The notes under the pieces were generated by a model. The model saw only the letters and a list, made by a program, of their open reading frames with translations, did no database searches and was not told the origin of the DNA. From Brachionus manjavacas (taxonomy: Eukaryota; Rotifera; Eurotatoria; Ploima; Brachionidae), in NCBI GenBank assembly GCA_019054805.1, contig JAHQIY010000021.1, positions 1,066,501 to 1,130,500 of the forward strand: 64,000 nt of DNA, written 5' to 3'. Shown here in pieces: positions 52,788 to 62,041 of this stretch. Position 1 is the first letter of the stretch. Every line of letters starts with the position of its first letter. The translations under genes were made by a program, and so were the position numbers.

Positions 52788-53131
52788 TGAATTCGGTATT
52801 TTTATTATCTGATTGGTTGGTAAAGTTTTTAAATTTGCCAACGTATAGGCATGTGGCGGTGTGTATAATGTATTTGCTGGTTGGTTGTATTGGTGTATAC
52901 TTATATACTTTAACCTATGCTGTTAATATACATGCAGGTTATATTAATAATTTAAAACGGCAATCTATATTAAACTTTATACACGCATACGAAACCAATT
53001 ATACGTTTACATATGCAGATTTATACTTTACTTCTAAGTATTGTGTAGAGCTTCCGCAAGATGATGTATTAATTAAACCGTACTGTAATAAAATTTTAAG
53101 TTTAATGTATAACAACAAGTTAAGTAAATAA
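52787..53131 (+). CDS. Small membrane protein (cassette gene 2)
   Basis: A 114-residue protein with a single membrane helix near residues 22-44 (HVAVCIMYLLVGCIGVYLYTL) and a short basic/polar outer domain ending in a Lys-rich tail. Overlap with gene 1 (TAATG) and only 12 bases to gene 3 mark an operon. The type II membrane layout is like that of an inner-membrane spanin, but no sequence evidence is seen. Function unknown. Confidence 0.65.
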   Translation: MNSVFLLSDWLVKFLNLPTYRHVAVCIMYLLVGCIGVYLYTLTYAVNIHAGYINNLKRQSILNFIHAYETNYTFTYADLYFTSKYCVELPQDDVLIKPYCNKILSLMYNNKLSK

Positions 53132-53143
53132 AAAGGAGGCAAA

Positions 53144-53482
53144 ATGTTTAGTATTTTTACCACACTAATAAGTAAAGTAGGGCAAAGGTTATTAAATAAA
53201 TATACATCTAAATCTATTGGTTTATTTGGGGTTTTGTGGTTAATGTATGCTGGGGTTAATAATTTAAATGCAGAAAATTCGCAAATTATAGCAATGGCGT
53301 TATCGCAAATTTCTGTAATGCAGGTTAAACAAGGCTTGCAAATAATACAGTACTTAGGATTATTGGCTATTTGCCTATGGATTGCTTATTTAGCTGTAGA
53401 TAACTTGTTTAGAAAATCGGTAAACGAGCCCACATTAATTATGCTAATTTTAATTAATTTGTTTAAAATTAAAAAAAAGTAA
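53144..53482 (+). CDS. Small two-helix membrane protein, holin-like (cassette gene 3)
   Basis: A 112-residue protein with two or three hydrophobic stretches (about 23-40, 65-88, and the C-terminal LIMLILINLF) and a basic C-terminus (KIKKK). An AGGAGG ribosome site, among the strongest in the window, precedes it. Size, layout and place after a one-helix protein would suit a holin, but this is weak. No known family is recognised. Confidence 0.6.
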   Translation: MFSIFTTLISKVGQRLLNKYTSKSIGLFGVLWLMYAGVNNLNAENSQIIAMALSQISVMQVKQGLQIIQYLGLLAICLWIAYLAVDNLFRKSVNEPTLIMLILINLFKIKKK

Positions 53483-53563
53483 TAATAAATTAATTGCATT
53501 TGCATTATATTTATATAATAATATTTTTAACTAGTAAATAAATTTATAAAATAGTAGGTAGGC

Positions 53564-54694
53564 ATGGCAAACAACTTTACCCAAAACATTAAAAGTACAG
53601 TGTTGCAACACGGCACTGCGGTTTTTGTAAATAGCCAAGCTATATTGCATAATATTAATTATTTTGCTAAAAATTTACCTAATAACGAAATTGCCTTAGT
53701 ATTAAAAAATAATGCATACGGCGTTGGTATAACCAATGTATTTAATATTGTAAAGCACACAACCAACACGTATTTTGTAGCAACTTTGCAAGAAGGTATA
53801 GATTTACGCAAACTTAGTAACGAAATTACTATTTACGTATTAAACGGAATTTTACCTACGCAAACACAAGTTTTTTTACAAAACAATTTGTATCCGGTTA
53901 TAAATACGTTAAGCCAGTTAAATACTTGGCAAAATTTAGCTAGCGGTTTAAATAAAATTTTACCTGCCATATTACAAGTAGAAACCGGCCTAAACCGAGT
54001 AGGCTTAACGCCACAAAATGTTGATTATTTAAGCAACAACTTAAGTAGTTATGCTAATGTTAATATACAATATGTGCTTTCGCACTTAGCTTGTGGCGAA
54101 ATACAAAATCATTATTCTATAGATTTACAGCACAATAATTTTAATGCTTTAGTGGCTAAATTGCCAAAAACTAAACATACATTTTCGGCTTCTAGTGCGG
54201 CAATGTTAATGGCTAATAAAACGGCCACTTTTAACGATAATTTAATTAGATTAGCCCTAGCAATATACGGGGGCAACGCATTACCTTATTTACAAAGCCC
54301 GTTGCAAAATGCGGTGCATATGTATAGCAGTATAGTGCAGGTTAAAGATGTACCCGCAAACACTGGCGTTGGCTATACTTATAGTTATATAACTAAACAA
54401 CCAACTACCATTGCAACTATACCGGTTGGCTATGCCGATGGTATAATAAAATCTGCTAAAAATACGGCACAAGTATTTATTGGTGGCCAGCCGTGTAATA
54501 TTATAGGCAATATATCTATGGATTTTACCACAATAGATATTACCCACTTAAGCAACGAATTTAAACAAGAAGGCACACTAGTAGAAGTTTACGGCGATAA
54601 CATTACACTAAGCCAAACCGCAACCAACTGTGGCACTAATGGTTGCGAAATTTTAAATATTATTACCAAAAGATACCCCGTAATATTTACTTAG
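53564..54694 (+). CDS. alr: Alanine racemase
   Basis: A 376-residue PLP enzyme making D-alanine for peptidoglycan. The PLP Lys48 and the following Tyr52 are in LVLKNNAYGVG, the RVGLTP motif at about residue 146 is present, the catalytic-Tyr region is VGYTYSYITKQPTTIATIPVGYADG, and the C-terminal domain has GNISMDFTTIDIT. Length is usual. It shares the window with D-Ala-processing dacA and PBP1A. uvrA is convergent, 23 bases away. Confidence 0.95.
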   Translation: MANNFTQNIKSTVLQHGTAVFVNSQAILHNINYFAKNLPNNEIALVLKNNAYGVGITNVFNIVKHTTNTYFVATLQEGIDLRKLSNEITIYVLNGILPTQTQVFLQNNLYPVINTLSQLNTWQNLASGLNKILPAILQVETGLNRVGLTPQNVDYLSNNLSSYANVNIQYVLSHLACGEIQNHYSIDLQHNNFNALVAKLPKTKHTFSASSAAMLMANKTATFNDNLIRLALAIYGGNALPYLQSPLQNAVHMYSSIVQVKDVPANTGVGYTYSYITKQPTTIATIPVGYADGIIKSAKNTAQVFIGGQPCNIIGNISMDFTTIDITHLSNEFKQEGTLVEVYGDNITLSQTATNCGTNGCEILNIITKRYPVIFT

Positions 54695-54716
54695 GCTTAT
54701 ATTTGTATAATAATAT

Positions 54717-57569
54717 TTATTTATTAAAATATTTAGCTAAATATTTTCCGGTGTGGCTATTTTTATTTTTTGCTACTTCTTGCGGAGTACCCTTTGCAAT
54801 AACTTTTCCGCCTCCTGCTCCGCCTTCGGGGCCAAAATCTACCACGTAGTCTGCAGTTTTAATTACATCTAGGTTGTGCTCTATAATTAGTGCGGTGTTG
54901 CCTTGGTCTACTAAATTATGCAAAATTTGTAATAATTTGCTTATGTCTTCAAAGTGCAAGCCGGTGGTTGGTTCGTCTAAAATATATAGTGTTTTGCCGG
55001 TAGATTTTTTAGCTAACTCTTTTGCTAGTTTTACTCGTTGGGCTTCGCCCCCAGATAGCGTAATGGCAGATTGCCCTAATTTTATATAACCTAAGCCTAC
55101 ATTTTGCAAGGCTTTTAATTTGTTATAAATGTTAGATAAATTAGCAAAAAAATCAACCGCTTCGTCTACGGTCATGTTTAATACGTCTGATATATTTTTA
55201 TGGTTAAAGGTTATTTCTAAAGTTTCGGAGTTATAACGCTTGCCTTTACAAACATCGCACGTGGTGTAAACGTTGGGTAAAAAGTGCATTTCGGTTTTTA
55301 TTAAGCCGTCTCCTTGGCAGTTTTCGCAACGGCCTCCTTTAACGTTAAAGCTAAAGCGTCCGGCTTTGTAGCCTAGGGCTTTTGCTTGTGTGGTTTGGGC
55401 AAATAGTTCGCGTATTAAATCAAAAACTTTTATGTAGGTTGCAGGGTTAGAGCTAGGCAATCTACCAATGGGCGATTGGTCTATATCTATAACTTTATCT
55501 ATGTTTTCTATACCATAAATGTTGTTGTATTCTAACGGATTATCTTTAGAATTATAAAAATGTTGGCTTAGGGCTTTGTATAAAGTTTGGTTAATAAGTG
55601 TAGATTTACCAGAACCAGATACCCCTGTAATACAGGTTAGCGTACCTAACGGAAACTTAACACTAACATTTTTTAAATTATTGCCGTTGGCTTCTACTAC
55701 TTCTATAAAATTACCGTTGCCTTTTCTAAGATTTTTAGGTTTGTAAATGGTTTTTTTACCACTTAAATACAAACCTGTTAAACTGTTAGGGTTTTGCATT
55801 ATGCTTTGGGGCGAACCTGTAGCCACAATTTGCCCGCCGTGTACTCCTGCTTTGGGGCCTATATCTACCACAAAATCGGCTTCTTTAATGGTGTCTTCAT
55901 CGTGCTCTACCACAATTAGAGTGTTATCTAGGCTTTTAAGTTTTTTTAGGGTTTCTATTAGTTTATCGTTGTCTCGTTGGTGTAAACCAATAGAAGGTTC
56001 GTCTAGCACATATAGTACGCCAGTTAAACCAGAACCAATTTGCGAAGCTAAGCGTATACGTTGTGCCTCGCCCCCCGAAATTGTGCCAGATTTACGAGAT
56101 AGCGTTAAATAGCCTACCCCTACATTTATTAAAAAACTTAAGCGGTTGCTAATTTCTTGTAAAATTTTGTTAGCTATATTTTGTTGCGTACTGTTTAGTT
56201 TGTTGTTTAAAGATTGTACCCATTGCAGGCAATCTACATTAGAATATTCGCAAACATCGTAAATGGTTTTGCCGTCTATTTTAACCGCCAAGGCTTTAGG
56301 GTTTAAACGCATGCCTTTGCAACTAGAACATTGTTTTTCGGTAATGTATTGTGCTATGTGGTCTTTAGAACTATTGCCTTGGGTATCGGTGTAGCGTCTG
56401 GTTAAATTAGGAATAACGCCTTCAAACGCTTTGGTAGAAGTATGGTTAATTTTACTGGTTTCTATGCTAATTTTAATTTTTTGATTTTTACTGCCGTATA
56501 ATAATATATCTTTAAATTCTTTAGAAAGTTTGCAGTAAGGTGTGTTGGGGTTAACGTTGTAGTGTTTGCAAACGCTTTCTAAAATAGTGGTGTAGTAGCC
56601 AACGCCTGCGGTGCTTACCCATGGGGCTATTGCTTGAATTAGCGGTTTGGTTTCATCTGGCACTATAAGGGCTTCGGTAAAAATATTTTCTACCCCTAAA
56701 CCGTTGCAAGCCGTGCAAGCCCCAACTGGGTTGTTAAACGAAAACAACCTAGGTTCTATATCTTCTATAGTAAAGCCACTAACAGGGCAAGCTAGTTTTT
56801 CGGAAAATAAAATTTCGCTAGCGGGTTCTAGTATTTCTACCACAGCTAAACCGTTTGCTAGGTTTAGGGTGGTTTCTAGGCTTTGGCTTAAGCGGGCTTT
56901 GTAGTCTTTAAAATCTGTGTTAGTGTTGCTTTTTGCCACTAGGCGGTCTACCAATACAGATATATTATGCTTTATGTTTTTATCTAATTTAGGTAGGTTG
57001 GGTGCGGTGTATATGGTGCCGTCTATTTTAAAGCGTTGGTAACCTGCTTTAACAAGGTCTTCTAAATCTTTTTTGTATTCGCCTTTTTTTAGCCTAACTA
57101 CAGGGGCTAAAATATAAAACTTAGTGCCTTCTGCAATTTCTAAAATTTTTGCTATCATGGTATCTACCGATTGCTTTTGTATGGGTAAATTGGTAGTGGG
57201 CGAATATGCAATACCTATTTTAGCAAACATAATACGTAAATAATCGTAAATTTCGGTTATGGTGCCAACGGTAGACCTTGGGTTTTTAGAAGTAGTTTTT
57301 TGCTCTATAGAAATAGCGGGCGATAATCCTTCTATAGACTCTACGTCGGGTTTATCAAAACTTTCTAAAAATTGGCGAGCATAGGCAGATAAAGACTCTG
57401 CATAACGGCGTTGGCCTTCGGCGTAAATTACATCAAACGCTAACGAAGACTTGCCAGAACCAGATAAACCTGTAAATACGGTTATGGTGTTTTTAGGAAT
57501 ATCTAAGTTAATGCTTTTTAAATTGTGTTCTTTTGCTCCTTTAATGGAGATATACTTATTTTGCGTCAT
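54717..57569 (-). CDS. uvrA: UvrABC nucleotide-excision repair ATPase UvrA
   Basis: A 950-residue ATPase that finds DNA lesions and loads UvrB. Two ABC modules are visible: first Walker A GLSGSGKSSLAF near residue 35, second GVSGSGKSTLI; two signature regions SGGEAQR; two Walker B regions YVLDEPSIGLH and YILDEPTTGLH. Zinc-binding Cys pairs occur in CxxC patterns (CTACNG, CSSCKG, CENCQG, CDVCKG). Usual length. On the minus strand, converging with alr and divergent from ssb. Confidence 0.97.
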   Translation of the reverse strand: MTQNKYISIKGAKEHNLKSINLDIPKNTITVFTGLSGSGKSSLAFDVIYAEGQRRYAESLSAYARQFLESFDKPDVESIEGLSPAISIEQKTTSKNPRSTVGTITEIYDYLRIMFAKIGIAYSPTTNLPIQKQSVDTMIAKILEIAEGTKFYILAPVVRLKKGEYKKDLEDLVKAGYQRFKIDGTIYTAPNLPKLDKNIKHNISVLVDRLVAKSNTNTDFKDYKARLSQSLETTLNLANGLAVVEILEPASEILFSEKLACPVSGFTIEDIEPRLFSFNNPVGACTACNGLGVENIFTEALIVPDETKPLIQAIAPWVSTAGVGYYTTILESVCKHYNVNPNTPYCKLSKEFKDILLYGSKNQKIKISIETSKINHTSTKAFEGVIPNLTRRYTDTQGNSSKDHIAQYITEKQCSSCKGMRLNPKALAVKIDGKTIYDVCEYSNVDCLQWVQSLNNKLNSTQQNIANKILQEISNRLSFLINVGVGYLTLSRKSGTISGGEAQRIRLASQIGSGLTGVLYVLDEPSIGLHQRDNDKLIETLKKLKSLDNTLIVVEHDEDTIKEADFVVDIGPKAGVHGGQIVATGSPQSIMQNPNSLTGLYLSGKKTIYKPKNLRKGNGNFIEVVEANGNNLKNVSVKFPLGTLTCITGVSGSGKSTLINQTLYKALSQHFYNSKDNPLEYNNIYGIENIDKVIDIDQSPIGRLPSSNPATYIKVFDLIRELFAQTTQAKALGYKAGRFSFNVKGGRCENCQGDGLIKTEMHFLPNVYTTCDVCKGKRYNSETLEITFNHKNISDVLNMTVDEAVDFFANLSNIYNKLKALQNVGLGYIKLGQSAITLSGGEAQRVKLAKELAKKSTGKTLYILDEPTTGLHFEDISKLLQILHNLVDQGNTALIIEHNLDVIKTADYVVDFGPEGGAGGGKVIAKGTPQEVAKNKNSHTGKYLAKYFNK

Positions 57570-57700
57570 TTACTTGTGCTGTATTTTATATTTTGTGTTA
57601 ATAATGTTTTAAACATTGTAACTAAATTATTATAGCATATTATAAAAAAATATATTATACTTTTTGTAATTATAAATATTTTTATGTAGGTTTAACAACT

Positions 57701-58162
57701 ATGGTTAATAAAGTAATTTTACTAGGTAATTTAGGGGCAGACCCAGAAATTAGAGTTTCGCAAAATGGGTCTAAAATAGCAACGTTTAGCTTAGCCACAA
57801 CAGAAAGCTGGAAAGACAAACAATCTGGCGAACGCAAAACTAATACCACTTGGCACAGAGTAGTGGTGTTTAACCCCAATTTAGCCGAAATTGTAGAAAG
57901 ATACGTTAAAAAAGGTAGTAAATTGCTTATAGAAGGCTCCATTGCTAACCGCAAATATACCGACAAAGACGGTATAGAAAAAAATATTTCGGAAGTTGTA
58001 ATTAGCCAGTTTAAAGGCGAAATTACCATGGTGGATTCTGCTAATAGAAGTAACGATACTGATAGCTCGGCTTCGTACGAAGATTCGTTTAAAAAAACCG
58101 AAACATCTAAGCCCACAGTTGCCAACGTTGGCGATGATTTAGACGATGAAATTCCGTTTTAA
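57701..58162 (+). CDS. ssb: Single-stranded DNA-binding protein
   Basis: A 153-residue SSB. The N-terminal OB fold starts MVNKVILLGNLGADPEIR and has the TTWHRVVVF core; a polar Ser/Thr/Asp-rich linker follows, and the tail ends DDEIPF, which binds partner proteins. It is divergent from uvrA, a common pairing in bacteria, so the shared ~130 bases likely hold both promoters. Confidence 0.97.
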   Translation: MVNKVILLGNLGADPEIRVSQNGSKIATFSLATTESWKDKQSGERKTNTTWHRVVVFNPNLAEIVERYVKKGSKLLIEGSIANRKYTDKDGIEKNISEVVISQFKGEITMVDSANRSNDTDSSASYEDSFKKTETSKPTVANVGDDLDDEIPF

Positions 58163-58252
58163 TAAACCAATATAAAACGCTAAAAATATTGGCAACCAAA
58201 CAACATTGGCTAGCCATTTGCAAAATATATAAATATAAAATTTAGAGATAAT

Positions 58253-58813
58253 ATGCTTAAACACAATAATCTTTTATCTACCCAACAACTAATAGAAAAA
58301 TTAAAAAACATAGAACTTTTATGCCTAGACGCCGACGGCACCATGACAGACGGCGGAATGTACCTAGACGACAAAGGCACCAGCTTTAAAAAATTTTTTG
58401 CACACGATGGAATTGGTATATCTATGGTAAAAAAAATTGGCGTAAAAGTAGCAATGATAACCACTAGCGTTACCCCAGTTATGCAAGAAAGAGCCAAAAT
58501 TTTAAAATTAGATGCCTTAGTAACAGGCAGTTTTAACAAAGGCGAAGCCGTGGAAAAACTTTGTAAAGATTTTAATATAAATATTAATAACACCGCACAT
58601 ATAGGCGATGATATTAACGATATTATGGCTTTTAACAAAGTAGGTACACCCATTGCAGTGGCCAACAGTGTAGAAACTATTTTTAACTTTGTGTGCTACA
58701 TTACCAATAAACAAGGCGGGCACGGTGCAGTGCGTGAAATTTGCGATTTAATTATGATTGCAAAAACCGGCAAAGCTTTTGGCGAGCCTTACGTTTTTAA
58801 TATTAATCAATAA
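58253..58813 (+). CDS. KdsC-like HAD phosphatase
   Basis: A 186-residue HAD-superfamily phosphatase of the KdsC/YrbI type. The nucleophile motif is DADGT (Asp26, Asp28), motif II is the T in MITTS, motif III the Lys in FNKGEAV, and motif IV is HIGDDINDI. KdsC removes phosphate from KDO 8-phosphate in LPS inner-core synthesis; related enzymes act on other sugar phosphates. No other LPS gene is adjacent, so the substrate is uncertain. Confidence 0.85.
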   Translation: MLKHNNLLSTQQLIEKLKNIELLCLDADGTMTDGGMYLDDKGTSFKKFFAHDGIGISMVKKIGVKVAMITTSVTPVMQERAKILKLDALVTGSFNKGEAVEKLCKDFNININNTAHIGDDINDIMAFNKVGTPIAVANSVETIFNFVCYITNKQGGHGAVREICDLIMIAKTGKAFGEPYVFNINQ

Positions 58814-58823
58814 ATTATAATAA

Positions 58824-58843
58824 TAATTTACAATTGTAAATTA
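58824..58843. promoter_or_regulatory. Perfect 20-bp palindrome upstream of dacA
   Basis: TAATTTACAA followed directly by its complement TTGTAAATTA. It lies in the 117-base gap before the dacA start, with no T-run after it, so an operator-type site is more likely than a terminator. Confidence 0.55.
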
Positions 58844-58930
58844 ACTTAATATTAACCACAAAATAATACCATTATTTTAACAATGTATGGTTTTGTTTTT
58901 TGTAATAAATTGTTAAAAAAAAAGGATACT

Positions 58931-60340
58931 ATGAAACTGAAGCTTTTTAGTTTGCTATTAATGTGTAATGTGTGTTTTGCCATAGAAAGCCCAGTAAAAG
59001 TGCAAGTTTTTACCAGCGATTGGCAAGCCAGAAAAGAATCTGTAGCTAAGTTACCCAACCTAGCTAATGCCAATAAAGGCGAAATTATAAACAAAATTGT
59101 AGAAAGCCAACCAACCGTTGCTTACGCTGTGCTAGATTACAACACAGGGCAGTTAATTGCCGGTAAAAACCAGCATCGTAAACAGTTTCCGGCTTCTATA
59201 ACAAAAGTTATGACCCTGTATATTATGTTTGATTTACTAGATGCAGGTAAGCTAAAATTAACCGATAAAATTAAAGTTTCTAGGGCGGCCGCTTCGCAAA
59301 TTCCTTCTAAATTAGGGCTTAAAGCCGGTAGCACCATTACCGTGCACGATGCTATTATAGCTATAATAGTTAATTCTAGTAACGATGTTGCCTACGCCGT
59401 GGCAGAGCATATTGCCGGTAGTGTACCTAAATTTGCCAATTTAATGAACGCCAAAGCCAAAAAAATAGGTATGTTTAATACGCATTTTGCGGTTTCTACG
59501 GGTTTGCCCCATACACAAAATTACAGCACAGCCTACGATTTATCGGTTATGGCAAGGGCTTTAATGGTAGAGCACAACCCGTATTATATTTTGTTTTCTA
59601 TTAAATCTTTTGTATGGAACAGATACTTGTTTGTAAACCACAATCCTTTATTAAAATATAGCAATGTAGATGGCTTAAAAACTGGTTACACTAATTGGTC
59701 TGGCTATACTTTGTTAGCTTCTGCTAAAAGCCCAGATAATTCTACCAGATTAATAGTTACAGGCTTAGGGTTTAAAACTTCTGCTACCAGAAACTTGTTT
59801 ATTAAAGAATTAAGCGAAAATTACTTACCAACGGCGGTAAACGTACGTAACCAAAACGTAGTGGCTATTAATAAGCCTAGCAATTTAAACAGTGCTAGTT
59901 ATTTTATAAAAAACGAAGAAGCAGAAGATAAATACGCAGATAATTACGTAACCCAACCAGTAGATACATCTAAAAATGTATCTGCTAACAATTACCCAAT
60001 TGTATATACAGATTATACTAGCGATTTAATAAGCAAAGATAAAATAACCATTAAACCAACTTATGCTATATCTAAAAAACGCACTTATACTACTAAATCT
60101 AGCAAAAAAACTTACACTATACAAGTAGGGGCGTATAGTTCTTATAAGTCTGCTTTTAATTCGGTACAAAGTGTTTACAAAACCAAACAAATTAAGCAAA
60201 TGCTTAATACGGGTAGGTTAGTTGTGGTTAAATCTAGCAATGGTTTGTACAGAGTACGTTTTGTTGGTTTGCCGGCTTCTACTGCCAGTAAAGCTTGCAG
60301 TACGCTAAAAAATTATAAATTAGACTGCTACGTATTTTAA
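58931..60340 (+). CDS. dacA: D-alanyl-D-alanine carboxypeptidase with C-terminal SPOR domain
   Basis: A 469-residue DacA/PBP5-type enzyme trimming the terminal D-Ala of peptidoglycan stems in the periplasm. It has a signal peptide (MKLKLFSLLLMCNVCFA). The active-site motifs are SITK (FPASITKVMTLY), SSN (NSSNDVAYA) and KTG (DGLKTGYTN). After a linker with polar sequence, residues ~390-469 form a SPOR domain (KTYTIQVGAYSSYKSAF), which binds glycan lacking stem peptides, mainly at division sites. The ATG at 58931 follows AAAGGA; an earlier ATG at 58883 is less likely. Confidence 0.94.
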   Translation: MKLKLFSLLLMCNVCFAIESPVKVQVFTSDWQARKESVAKLPNLANANKGEIINKIVESQPTVAYAVLDYNTGQLIAGKNQHRKQFPASITKVMTLYIMFDLLDAGKLKLTDKIKVSRAAASQIPSKLGLKAGSTITVHDAIIAIIVNSSNDVAYAVAEHIAGSVPKFANLMNAKAKKIGMFNTHFAVSTGLPHTQNYSTAYDLSVMARALMVEHNPYYILFSIKSFVWNRYLFVNHNPLLKYSNVDGLKTGYTNWSGYTLLASAKSPDNSTRLIVTGLGFKTSATRNLFIKELSENYLPTAVNVRNQNVVAINKPSNLNSASYFIKNEEAEDKYADNYVTQPVDTSKNVSANNYPIVYTDYTSDLISKDKITIKPTYAISKKRTYTTKSSKKTYTIQVGAYSSYKSAFNSVQSVYKTKQIKQMLNTGRLVVVKSSNGLYRVRFVGLPASTASKACSTLKNYKLDCYVF

Positions 60341-60390
60341 TTAATATTGCGGTGGCAATAATATTTAGTTTATAGCCAAAATTAATATAT

Positions 60391-60421
60391 AAAAAAAGCT
60401 TACGTAATTGTAAGCTTTTTT
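60391..60421. terminator. Bidirectional intrinsic terminator between dacA and pgpA
   Basis: An 11-bp stem (AAAAAGCTTAC at 60393-60403 and its complement at 60410-60420) with a 6-base loop carries A-run and T-run on its two sides and can serve both convergent genes. Confidence 0.85.
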
Positions 60422-60475
60422 GTTTTGTAGTTTTTATAACTTTTATAACATATATTAACTAAGTTTATTTTTTAA

Positions 60476-60988
60476 TTATACGCCAAAAATAGTTTTTATA
60501 CCAACCATTATTAATAAAGTTAAAAAACCTGCTATTATATCGTCCATCATTACGCCGTTGCCTTTTGTAAACATTTTTTCGGCTTGGCCTACTATCCATG
60601 GTTTTTTTATGTCTAGTATTCTAAACACAATAAAAGCCACTAACATTAATGGTATGCTGTAACTAACCATTAGCACGGCTATTAGTTGCCCTGCTACTTC
60701 ATCTATTACTATGTAGCTGGGGTCGTCTGTTGGGTTGGTTACTATTTTATTGCAAACCCAAAAACCTACAATAATAGCCAAAAATGTTGCAATGGTTATT
60801 AACGTAGGGTTAATAAAATGCAATATAATTGCCAACAATATAGTTACAAACGAAGCAAACGTACCTGGTGCGGTTTTAAAATATCCTGCCCCAAAAAACG
60901 TTGCAATTGCTAAGTTTTGATTTTCTTTAGTAAACAAATTAACCGGAATATTAAAATATTGATTAATTAATTGTTTTAGTTTATCCAT
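60476..60988 (-). CDS. pgpA: Phosphatidylglycerophosphatase A
   Basis: A 170-residue inner-membrane phosphatase converting phosphatidylglycerophosphate to phosphatidylglycerol. Family features are GAGYFKTAPGTFASF, the DEVAGQL motif and the C-terminal GNGVMMDDIIAG, with three or four membrane helices. On the minus strand, convergent with dacA and divergent from smpB. Confidence 0.93.
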   Translation of the reverse strand: MDKLKQLINQYFNIPVNLFTKENQNLAIATFFGAGYFKTAPGTFASFVTILLAIILHFINPTLITIATFLAIIVGFWVCNKIVTNPTDDPSYIVIDEVAGQLIAVLMVSYSIPLMLVAFIVFRILDIKKPWIVGQAEKMFTKGNGVMMDDIIAGFLTLLIMVGIKTIFGV

Positions 60989-61089
60989 TTATTTTCCTTT
61001 TATAAAACTAGACTTTAGTATTAAAAATTGCTATAGTTTATATATAAAATATAGCATTGTTTATAATAAATAGCAAAAAATAATACAAA

Positions 61090-61578
61090 ATGAATACAAA
61101 AAATCAAGATAACAACAACTTTAAGGTTATAGCACAAAATCGCCGTGCTAGTTTTGACTACCAACTACTAGAAACCTACGAAGCCGGCTTAATACTAGTG
61201 GGGTCGGAAGTTAAGGCGTTACGCATGGGTAAAGCCAATATTACCGAAAGCTACATATCTGCCAATAAGCAAAAAGAACTAGAGTTAATTAATTGCTCTA
61301 TAGCAGTTAACAGCCAAATTACCGTGTTTAGCCACCACGAACGCAGACCACGCAAACTGTTGCTTAATAAAAAAGAAATTTTAAAAATTAATCAACATTT
61401 AAGCCAAAAAGGTTTAACTGCCGTGCCACTAAAAATGTATTTTAAAGCCGGTAAAGCCAAACTACTATTTGCCCTAGCCAAAGGTAAAACTAATATAGAT
61501 AAAAGGGCAGATATTAAAGAAAAAGACTGGAAACGAGAGCAACAAAAAATTCTTAAAAACTACAATATTAAAGTTTAG
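61090..61578 (+). CDS. smpB: SsrA-binding protein SmpB
   Basis: A 162-residue partner of tmRNA in trans-translation. Recognisable parts are AQNRRASFDYQLLETYEAGL, LVGSEVKALRMGKANITESYI and the C-terminal KRADIKEKDWKREQ tail that folds in the decoding centre. No tmRNA gene is seen nearby. It ends in TAG. Confidence 0.95.
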   Translation: MNTKNQDNNNFKVIAQNRRASFDYQLLETYEAGLILVGSEVKALRMGKANITESYISANKQKELELINCSIAVNSQITVFSHHERRPRKLLLNKKEILKINQHLSQKGLTAVPLKMYFKAGKAKLLFALAKGKTNIDKRADIKEKDWKREQQKILKNYNIKV

Positions 61579-61676
61579 TTAAAAAAGTGTTGCATTTATT
61601 GTGTAATTTATATATAATTTACAGTTGATGCATTTTAATTAATAAAAATATTATTTTTTTATAGGAAAAACAAAGT

Positions 61677-62021
61677 ATGGCTAGAGTTATTATAGAAGAC
61701 GCTTTAAAAAAAGTAACAGGACATTTTGAGCTAGTATTAGTAGCGGCAGAAAGGTCTAAGCAAATTTTAGAAGGTAACAGAACTAAAATTGCCAAAAAAA
61801 GCCCTAAAACTCATGTAACCGCTTTAAGAGAAATAGAAGAAGAAGTAGCTAGCGTGCCTTTACTAAAAGAATTTATTAGCAACCGTGTAAACAATGTTAG
61901 GTCTGCCAATACATCCCAAGCAAGTGCTTCTAACGCACCAAGCATTATAGAAGAATTAGAAAACTCTACCTTTATAGAAGGCGAGCTAGAAGTAATAAAC
62001 ACAGTAGAAGGAGAGCTATAA
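61677..62021 (+). CDS. rpoZ: RNA polymerase omega subunit
   Basis: A 114-residue omega subunit. The N-terminal MARVIIEDALKKVTGHFELVLVAAERSKQ and THVTALREIEE are typical; the C-terminus is an acidic, non-conserved extension (SIIEELENSTF onward). It binds beta' and, in species with RelA/SpoT, forms part of a ppGpp site; the rsh gene follows immediately, the usual order in proteobacteria. Confidence 0.93.
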   Translation: MARVIIEDALKKVTGHFELVLVAAERSKQILEGNRTKIAKKSPKTHVTALREIEEEVASVPLLKEFISNRVNNVRSANTSQASASNAPSIIEELENSTFIEGELEVINTVEGEL

Positions 62022-62041
62022 GTAACCCTATAGCGGTAAAC

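Noticed and set aside
54643-54849. Plus-strand ORF across the alr-uvrA junction
   Set aside because: It overlaps the 3' ends of two well-supported convergent genes and has no coding character.
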